This document shows, in pieces, positions 14,111 through 18,934 of a DNA stretch of 18,934 bases (its first letter is position 1; each line of letters begins with the position of its first letter). A model generated the notes under the pieces. It did no database searches, was not told where the DNA came from, and saw nothing but the letters and a program-made list of their open reading frames with translations. Location: assembly GCA_040002735.1 (NCBI GenBank), contig JBDUDX010000265.1:1-18934 (forward strand), read 5' to 3'. The translations under genes and the position numbers were made by a program. This DNA comes from JADGOV01 sp040002735. Lineage in GTDB: Bacteria; Actinomycetota; Actinomycetes; JADGOV01.

Positions 14111-15490
14111 GTGGCGGAGAGCACTTCGTTCGATCTCGTCATCCTCGGCGGTGGCAGCGGCGGGTACGCCTGCGCGCTGCGGGCCGCTGAGCTGGGCTTG
14201 TCTGTGGCCCTGATCGAGCGGGATCGGGTCGGCGGTACCTGCCTGCATCGCGGCTGCATCCCGACCAAGGCGTTGCTGCACGCCGCCGAGGTCGCCGACC
14301 AGACCCGGGACAGCGAGCACTTCGGCGTCAAGGCCTCGCTCGAGGCGATCGACATGGTCGGGGTCAACACGTACAAGGACAAGGTTGTCGGCAAGCTCTG
14401 GAAGGGCCTCCAAGGTCTGATCAAGAGCCGCAAGATCACCTACGTGGAGGGCGTCGGTCAGCTCTCCTCCCCCACCACCGTGGATGTCGAGGGGACGACC
14501 TACTCCGCCACCAAGGCGGTCGTGCTCGCGACCGGGTCGTACTCCAAATCGCTGCCCGGATTGGACATCGACGGCGAACGGATTATCACCAGCGAGCACG
14601 CCCTGCTGCTGGATCGGGTGCCGAAGTCCGTCGTGGTACTCGGCGGCGGGGTGATCGGCGTGGAGTTCGCCAGCGTCTGGCGCTCCTTCGGCGCGGACGT
14701 AACGATCATCGAGGCGCTGCCGCATCTCCTGCCGCTCGAGGAGGAGTCCTCCTCGAAGCTGCTGGAGCGGGCCTATCGCAAGCGCGGCATCGGCTTCTCC
14801 CTGGGGGTGAAGTTCAGCGACGCCAAGGTGACCGACTCCGGGGTCACCGTCACGCTGGAGAACGGCAAGACCTACGAGGGAGAGCTGTTACTCGTCGCAG
14901 TCGGTCGCGGACCGGTGTCCGACGGGCTGGGCTATGACCAGGCCGGCGTGGCGATGGATCGGGGTTTCGTCGTAGTGGATGCGCAGTGCCAGACAAACGT
15001 GGCGAACGTCTATGCGATTGGTGACCTGCGCCCCGGGTTGCAGCTGGCGCACGTCGGCTTCGCGGAGGGGATCATGGTCGCGGAGCGAGTCGCCGGCCTC
15101 AACCCGCCGGCCATCGACTACGACGGCGTGCCGCGGGTCACCTACTGCGACCCGGAAGTCGCCTCGGTGGGCCTCACCGGCGCCCAGGCCAAGGAGCGCG
15201 GGCACGAGACGGTGGAAGTGGTCTACGACCTCGCCGGCAACGGCCGGGCGCAGATTCTCGGTACTGCCGGCGCGGTCAAAGTGATCGCTGAGAAGGACGG
15301 TCCGGTGCTCGGCGTGCACGTGGTCGGCGCCCGCGCCGGGGACCTCATCACCGAAGCTCAGCTCATCACCAACTGGGAGGCGTTGCCCTCGGAGGTCGCT
15401 CAGCTGATCCACCCGCACCCCACACTGTCCGAGGCGGTCGGCGAAGCCCATCTCGCCCTCGCCGGCAAGCCGCTGCATACCCACGGCTAG
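14111..15490 (+). CDS. lpdA: Dihydrolipoamide dehydrogenase (E3)
   Basis: FAD-dependent E3 that reoxidises dihydrolipoyl groups of 2-oxoacid dehydrogenase and glycine cleavage complexes, reducing NAD. The 459-residue protein has the FAD-binding GGGSGGYACALRAAELG, the redox disulfide Cys44/Cys49 in GGTCLHRGCIPTK, the NAD-binding GGGVIGVEFASVW, the second FAD motif VYAIGDL and the C-terminal catalytic pair His436/Glu441 in HPHPTLSEA. Start is GTG14111 with AAGGGAG (14098-14104) six bases upstream. A TACGTT (14082-14087) is a possible -10 box of its own. It is followed after 74 bases by the E2 gene sucB, an arrangement that supports a shared complex. Confidence 0.96.
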   Translation: MAESTSFDLVILGGGSGGYACALRAAELGLSVALIERDRVGGTCLHRGCIPTKALLHAAEVADQTRDSEHFGVKASLEAIDMVGVNTYKDKVVGKLWKGLQGLIKSRKITYVEGVGQLSSPTTVDVEGTTYSATKAVVLATGSYSKSLPGLDIDGERIITSEHALLLDRVPKSVVVLGGGVIGVEFASVWRSFGADVTIIEALPHLLPLEEESSSKLLERAYRKRGIGFSLGVKFSDAKVTDSGVTVTLENGKTYEGELLLVAVGRGPVSDGLGYDQAGVAMDRGFVVVDAQCQTNVANVYAIGDLRPGLQLAHVGFAEGIMVAERVAGLNPPAIDYDGVPRVTYCDPEVASVGLTGAQAKERGHETVEVVYDLAGNGRAQILGTAGAVKVIAEKDGPVLGVHVVGARAGDLITEAQLITNWEALPSEVAQLIHPHPTLSEAVGEAHLALAGKPLHTHG

Positions 15491-15564
15491 TTTCGTCCTT
15501 CCCGTTTGGTCCGTACATCCCGCTTTGACCCGTACCCTGCTGACTGTTGCGAGAAGGGCTTCCC

Positions 15565-17037
15565 ATGTCGGTTTCAGTGACGATGCCGCGCCTTGGCGAG
15601 AGCGTGTCGGAAGGTACGGTCACGCGCTGGCTGAAGAAGGAAGGCGAGCGGGTCGAGGCGGACGAGCCACTGCTGGAGGTCTCCACCGACAAGGTGGACA
15701 CCGAGATCCCGTCACCGACCTCGGGAGTGGTCTCCTCGATCAAGGTGGCCGAGGATGAGACCGTCGAGGTCGGCGTCGAGTTGGCCACGATCGACGAGGG
15801 CGGCTCCGGTGCCGGCGAGTCGGAGCAACCTGCCGAGCAACCTGCTGCCGAGGCCCCGGAGCCCGAACCCGAACCCGAACCCGAGCCCGAACCGGAGCCC
15901 GAACCCGAGCCCGAGGCCGCGCCGACTCCCGCCGCCGGGGGGCGCACCGCCGAGGAAGCCGCGTCCCAGACCGACGCACCTCCGGCGCAGCCGGAACCCA
16001 GCGGTGATCCGCCCACCGACGGGGGCGGAGCAGCGTACGTCACCCCACTGGTCCGCAAACTGGCCGCCGAGCGAGGTGTGGACCTGAGCAGCCTCACCGG
16101 TACCGGGGTCGGTGGCCGGATTCGTAAGCAGGACGTGCTGGAGGCCCAACCCGGCGGCCACCCGAGCGAGCGGCCGGCCGCAGCGGCGGCGAGCACCGAC
16201 ACCGCGGCCGGTGAGGGCGACCAGCGCCTACGGGACAGCGAAGCCACCAAGCCGACCAGCGCACCGAAGGCGGCTCCGAAGGCACCGCAGGCCCGGCAGG
16301 CCGCGTCGACCCAGGTGCGGGGTCGCACCGAAAAGTTGTCCCGGCTGCGGACGGTCATCGCCAAGCGGATGACCGAGTCGTTGCAGGTCAGCGCGCAGCT
16401 CACCACGGTCGCCGAGGCCGACATCACCACGATCGCGCGGTTGCGGGACCGCACCAAGGATGACTTCGAGCAGCGGGAAGGCGTCAAACTGTCCTTCCTC
16501 CCGTTCTTCGCCTCGGCGGTGTGCGAGGCCCTGAAGGCTCATCCGACGGTGAACTCCTCCATCGACCTCGCCGAAGGGACAGTCACCTATCACGACTCGG
16601 TGCACCTGGGCATTGCGGTGGACACCGCGCGAGGACTGCTGGTACCGGTGATCCACGACGCCGGTGACCTGAACCTTGGCGGCCTGGCGCGGAAGATCGC
16701 GGACCTGGCGAACCGTACCCGGAGCAACGCGGTGGGCCCGGATGAGTTGGGCGGCGGGACATTCACGCTGTCCAACACCGGCAGCCGCGGGGTGCTCTTC
16801 GACACTCCGATCATCAATCAGCCACAGGTCGGGATCCTGGGCACCGGCTCGGTCGTCAAGCGCCCCGTAGTGATCACGGACCCCGACCTCGGCGAGGTGA
16901 TCGCCGTGCGTTCAGTGGTGTACCTGGCGCTGACCTACGACCACCGGATCGTGGACGGGGCCGACGCTGCCCGCTTCCTCGCTACGGTGCGGGAGCGCCT
17001 GGAGGAGGGTGCGTTCGAGTCTCAGATGGGCCTGTAG
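15565..17037 (+). CDS. sucB: 2-oxoglutarate dehydrogenase E2 (dihydrolipoyl acyltransferase)
   Basis: Core subunit of a 2-oxoacid dehydrogenase complex, carrying the acyl group on a lipoyl arm and passing it to CoA. Domains in order in 490 residues: lipoyl domain 1-80 with lipoylated Lys43 in STDKVDTE; an acidic Glu-Pro linker (about 98-117) continuing into an Ala/Pro-rich stretch; the peripheral subunit-binding domain from about 158 (VTPLVRKLAAERGVDL to GRIRKQDVL); a second Ala/Pro linker; and the catalytic domain from about 255 with His460 and Asp464 in TYDHRIVDGAD. Start is ATG15565 behind GAGAAGGG (15551-15558); the frame extends six codons further up without support. Only one lipoyl domain is present. 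Named sucB because of its position next to lpdA; a pyruvate E2 (aceF) cannot be excluded by motifs alone. Confidence 0.92.
   Translation: MSVSVTMPRLGESVSEGTVTRWLKKEGERVEADEPLLEVSTDKVDTEIPSPTSGVVSSIKVAEDETVEVGVELATIDEGGSGAGESEQPAEQPAAEAPEPEPEPEPEPEPEPEPEPEAAPTPAAGGRTAEEAASQTDAPPAQPEPSGDPPTDGGGAAYVTPLVRKLAAERGVDLSSLTGTGVGGRIRKQDVLEAQPGGHPSERPAAAAASTDTAAGEGDQRLRDSEATKPTSAPKAAPKAPQARQAASTQVRGRTEKLSRLRTVIAKRMTESLQVSAQLTTVAEADITTIARLRDRTKDDFEQREGVKLSFLPFFASAVCEALKAHPTVNSSIDLAEGTVTYHDSVHLGIAVDTARGLLVPVIHDAGDLNLGGLARKIADLANRTRSNAVGPDELGGGTFTLSNTGSRGVLFDTPIINQPQVGILGTGSVVKRPVVITDPDLGEVIAVRSVVYLALTYDHRIVDGADAARFLATVRERLEEGAFESQMGL
15856..15915 (+). repeat. Hexanucleotide repeat encoding (Pro-Glu)10
   Basis: Ten consecutive CCN-GAR codon pairs, mostly CCCGAA or CCCGAG, encode an uninterrupted Pro-Glu run in the linker after the lipoyl domain. 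Such runs are prone to slippage in units of six bases, which preserves the frame, so copy number may vary between strains. Confidence 0.9.
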
Positions 17038-17048
17038 CCGGCCGGCAC

Positions 17049-17537
17049 TCAACGGAGCTGGCGGGCCATCACAATGTCGTCGGTATAGCTGCCGTCCTCC
17101 AGCTGAAACTCCTCCACCAGTACGCCCTCGGTTCGGTAGCCATGCCTGGCGTAGAGCGCCAGCGCCTGCGGATTGCTGGCCAGCACGCGGAGCGAGAGCT
17201 TCCGGGCGCCCCGCCGCAACGCCTCTGCCAGTGCCGCCGCCAGCAGAGAGCTCGCGACGCCGCGGCGGCGGGCGGCCGGATCCACGGCCAGGCCCTGAAC
17301 CTGCTGGACATGCGCGTTCGACGGCAGCGGGGTCGCCGGTCGGATCTTCACGTAGCCAACCAGACGCCCGCCCAACTCGGCAACGAGGACATCCGCCGGG
17401 CTGGTGGTCTCGGAGAAGAACGGTCCGGAGGTCGGCGCCGTCACGTACGTCCCCGAGTCGGCGGCGGCTGCATCGATCCGCGCCAACTCGGCCGCATCCG
17501 ACAGGGTCGACCCGCGGACGGTCAGATCTTCGGCCAT
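17049..17537 (-). CDS. GNAT-family N-acetyltransferase
   Basis: A 162-residue acetyl-CoA-dependent acyltransferase of unknown substrate. The family core is clear: strand 4 VQGLAVDP (80-87), the pyrophosphate-binding RRRGVASSL (90-98), a following helix, strand 5 KLSLRVLA (113-120) and NPQALALYARHGYRTEG (122-138), with the conserved Tyr. The DAAELARIDAAAADSGTYV start resembles RimI-like and antibiotic-type GNAT proteins, but I cannot choose between them. Start ATG17537 has no ribosome binding site. TATCGT (17549-17544 on the minus strand) is six bases before it, so the mRNA is probably leaderless. It ends 11 bases from the convergent sucB stop, with only the palindrome GCCGGCCGGC between. Confidence 0.88.
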   Translation of the reverse strand: MAEDLTVRGSTLSDAAELARIDAAAADSGTYVTAPTSGPFFSETTSPADVLVAELGGRLVGYVKIRPATPLPSNAHVQQVQGLAVDPAARRRGVASSLLAAALAEALRRGARKLSLRVLASNPQALALYARHGYRTEGVLVEEFQLEDGSYTDDIVMARQLR

Positions 17538-17542
17538 TGGGG

Positions 17543-17549
17543 CACGATA
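17543..17549. promoter_or_regulatory. Overlapping -10 boxes of two divergent leaderless genes
   Basis: On the minus strand TATCGT (17549-17544) lies six bases before the acetyltransferase ATG17537. On the plus strand CACGAT (17543-17548), a weaker match, lies six bases before GTG17555 of the oxidoreductase gene. The two start codons are separated by 17 bases. If both are true, the polymerases would compete for the same DNA. Confidence 0.4.
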
Positions 17550-17554
17550 GCGCT

Positions 17555-18436
17555 GTGAAGATCGCAGTCACCGGCTCCTCAGGGCTGATCGGCTCTGCTC
17601 TGGTCGACGCGCTGCAGGCGGACGGCCACTCGGTACGCCAACTCGTCCGGCACGCACCCAGGCGACCGCAAGAGCTCAGCTGGACACCCGGCATCGTCGA
17701 CCCGGCAAGCGTGGACGGCACCGACGCCGTCGTTCACCTGGCCGGCGCCGGCGTCGGTGACCATCGATGGAGTGCCTCCTGGCAAGCCGAGGTACTCACC
17801 AGCCGGGTGGACGGTACGACGTCGATCGCCCGCTCCATCGCGGCCTGCCAGCACCCGCCGCGGATCCTGCTCTCTGCCTCCGGCGTGGGCTGGTACGGCG
17901 ACACCGGCGACCGCGAGGTGGACGAGACCGCTCCGGCCGGCGACGGGTTTCTCGCGGACGTGGTCCGCCGGTGGGAAGCGGCCACCGCGCCGGCGGTGGC
18001 AGCCGGTGTTCGGGTCTGCGCTCTACGGTCCGGCATCGTGCTCAGCGCCGCGGGCGGAGCGCTCGGAAAGGTACTCCCGCTGTTCCGGTTCGGCGTAGGC
18101 GGCCGGCTGGGCTCCGGCCAGCAATGGATGCCCTGGATCACGCTGGCCGATGAAGTGGCCGCGATTCGGTTCCTGCTGGATGCTGAGGTGTCCGGACCGG
18201 TGAACTTGACCACCGGCGCAGTGACCAACGCCGACTACACACGGGCGCTGTCCCGCGCGTTGCATCGGCCGGCCGTGCTCCCCGTACCGGGCTTCGCGCT
18301 ACGGCTGGTACTCGGCGGGTTCGCCGATGAAGGCGTACTCACCGGACAACGGGTTCGACCCGCCGTCTTGACGCGATCCGGCTTCCTCTGGTCCCATCCG
18401 GACCTCAATACCGGACTGGCCGCCGTGCTCGGGTAA
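17555..18436 (+). CDS. TIGR01777 family oxidoreductase (YfcH-like, atypical short-chain dehydrogenase)
   Basis: A 293-residue extended-SDR-type protein, probably NADP-binding, physiological substrate unknown. It begins VKIAVTGSSGLIGSAL, with the Rossmann GxxGxxG at Gly7, Gly10 and Gly13. It continues with DAVVHLAGAGVGDHRW (near 63-78), SASGVGWYGD, RSGIVLS and GSGQQWMPWITLADEV, all typical of the YfcH group. The C-terminal part (LPVPGFALRLVLGGFADEGVLTGQRVRP) is the DUF1731 segment found in this family. GTG17555 is the start; the open frame extends back to 17009 only as shadow of the opposite-strand gene. It lies between sucB and what is, in related actinobacteria, usually the lipB/lipA region, as far as I recall; no functional link to lipoylation is shown. 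Confidence 0.9.
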   Translation: MKIAVTGSSGLIGSALVDALQADGHSVRQLVRHAPRRPQELSWTPGIVDPASVDGTDAVVHLAGAGVGDHRWSASWQAEVLTSRVDGTTSIARSIAACQHPPRILLSASGVGWYGDTGDREVDETAPAGDGFLADVVRRWEAATAPAVAAGVRVCALRSGIVLSAAGGALGKVLPLFRFGVGGRLGSGQQWMPWITLADEVAAIRFLLDAEVSGPVNLTTGAVTNADYTRALSRALHRPAVLPVPGFALRLVLGGFADEGVLTGQRVRPAVLTRSGFLWSHPDLNTGLAAVLG

Positions 18437-18455
18437 CTGGGGGTGCCCGGTCAGC

Positions 18456-18934
18456 TCACACCGCGGCGATCTCCGCGAACCGCCAGCCTCCCGGGCCGGG
18501 GAGCAGCGTCACCCGCCATGCCCGGTCCGCACGCGCCGGCCGGGAAGCGAGTACCGCACCGTTCGCACCGATCAGCTCGTGAGCGGGCATCCGGTCGGTG
18601 ACCCGCAGGACCACTCCGGGTGGGCCGGCGCTGTCAACTGCCAGGTCAACGATGTCCCACCGCAGCCCCCGAGGAGACGCCCCCCGTCGGCGCAGCTCGC
18701 TGGCGGTCTGACGGTCGGTTCGTAGCGCCGCCGATGACGGCGCATCCACCGCCGCCAGCGCGGCGGGGTCCTGGGCGGCGAAGGCTGCGGCGCGGCGTCG
18801 GTCCAGCCCCGCCAGCACCGCACGCCACGACGGAACTGCGGACATCGTCGGTGGTGGGGTGCGCGATGAACTCCTCGGCGCGGCGGGATGCGTTGACCGT
18901 ACGGCTACCGTTGGCGGCGGCGCCGGCAATGCCT
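18456..18934 (-). CDS. Hypothetical protein, 5' end outside the window
   Basis: The 3' part of a gene on the minus strand ends at TGA (18458-18456) and stays open to the right edge. The first codons visible are Pro/Ala/Ser/Thr-rich, like the linker after a signal or membrane segment, so the real start is probably beyond 18934. ATG18845 and TTG18929 are internal candidates without a ribosome binding site. The ordered part begins WRAVLAGLDRRRAAAFAAQDPAALAAV, then a LRTDRQTASELRRRG helix and strands VVLRVTDRMP and WRVTLLPGPGGWRFAEI. This layout (helix-rich start, then curved sheet ending in a GGWR motif) resembles small NTF2-like domains common in actinobacterial secreted proteins. No catalytic residues are recognised. 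It converges on the oxidoreductase gene with a 19-base gap. Confidence 0.7.
   Translation of the reverse strand, partial: ALPAPPPTVAVRSTHPAAPRSSSRTPPPTMSAVPSWRAVLAGLDRRRAAAFAAQDPAALAAVDAPSSAALRTDRQTASELRRRGASPRGLRWDIVDLAVDSAGPPGVVLRVTDRMPAHELIGANGAVLASRPARADRAWRVTLLPGPGGWRFAEIAAV

Noticed and set aside
15366..16487. 373-residue antisense open frame with a Gly-Ser repeat opposite sucB
   Set aside because: The Gly-Ser run is simply the reverse complement of the Pro-Glu codon repeat in sucB; no ribosome binding site or domain supports it.
17037..17046. GCCGGCCGGC palindrome between sucB and the acetyltransferase gene as a terminator
   Set aside because: It is a continuous 10-base palindrome without a loop, which cannot form a stable hairpin of useful length.
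1..18934. tRNA, rRNA, CRISPR array, insertion sequence or phage genes
   Set aside because: No cloverleaf-like segment, regularly spaced repeats, transposase or integrase motifs were seen on either strand.

Overview
The window is about 70% GC, with short or overlapping intergenic gaps, GTG/TTG starts and genes that appear to be leaderless. The gene set (a B12 operon, gcvT, pepA, lpdA, sucB and a TIGR01777 oxidoreductase) fits an actinobacterium, most likely of the Micromonosporaceae. That placement is inferred from gene style and order, not from a search.

Region 1 (1-7581) is a cobalamin locus. A small conserved gene on the minus strand (7-219) is divergent from a cobalamin riboswitch (about 285-415), whose downstream hairpin (489-519) covers the ribosome binding site of the first gene. 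The operon reads btuF-btuC-btuD (corrinoid ABC importer), a 71-codon chimera joining the start of cobD/cbiB to the end of cobO, a cobC-like aminotransferase lacking its middle, a PhnP-like metallo-hydrolase fused to CobU, cobT and cobS. Transport and late nucleotide-loop assembly look intact. The aminopropanol-arm and adenosylation genes survive only as deletion scars. The simplest reading is an operon eroding from de novo synthesis towards import and salvage of cobinamide or cobalamin.

Region 2 (7582-11374) holds c-di-GMP functions and a transporter. A PilZ-domain gene (7665-8342) carries one in-frame TAG between the two halves of its c-di-GMP binding motif. It is followed by a terminator-like hairpin, an MFS exporter (8545-9774) and, on the minus strand and overlapping the exporter by 8 bases, a membrane-bound GGDEF diguanylate cyclase. 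The 210 bases upstream of the cyclase contain an inverted repeat and a 15-bp tandem duplication.

Region 3 (11375-18934) is central metabolism: gcvT (minus) divergent from pepA, then lpdA and sucB (E3 and E2 of 2-oxoacid dehydrogenase), a GNAT acetyltransferase (minus) divergent from a TIGR01777 oxidoreductase, and the 3' part of an uncharacterised gene running off the right edge. Both divergent pairs have -10-like TANNNT boxes 6-7 bases before start codons, suggesting leaderless mRNAs. No RNA genes other than the riboswitch, and no IS elements, prophage or CRISPR arrays, were seen.
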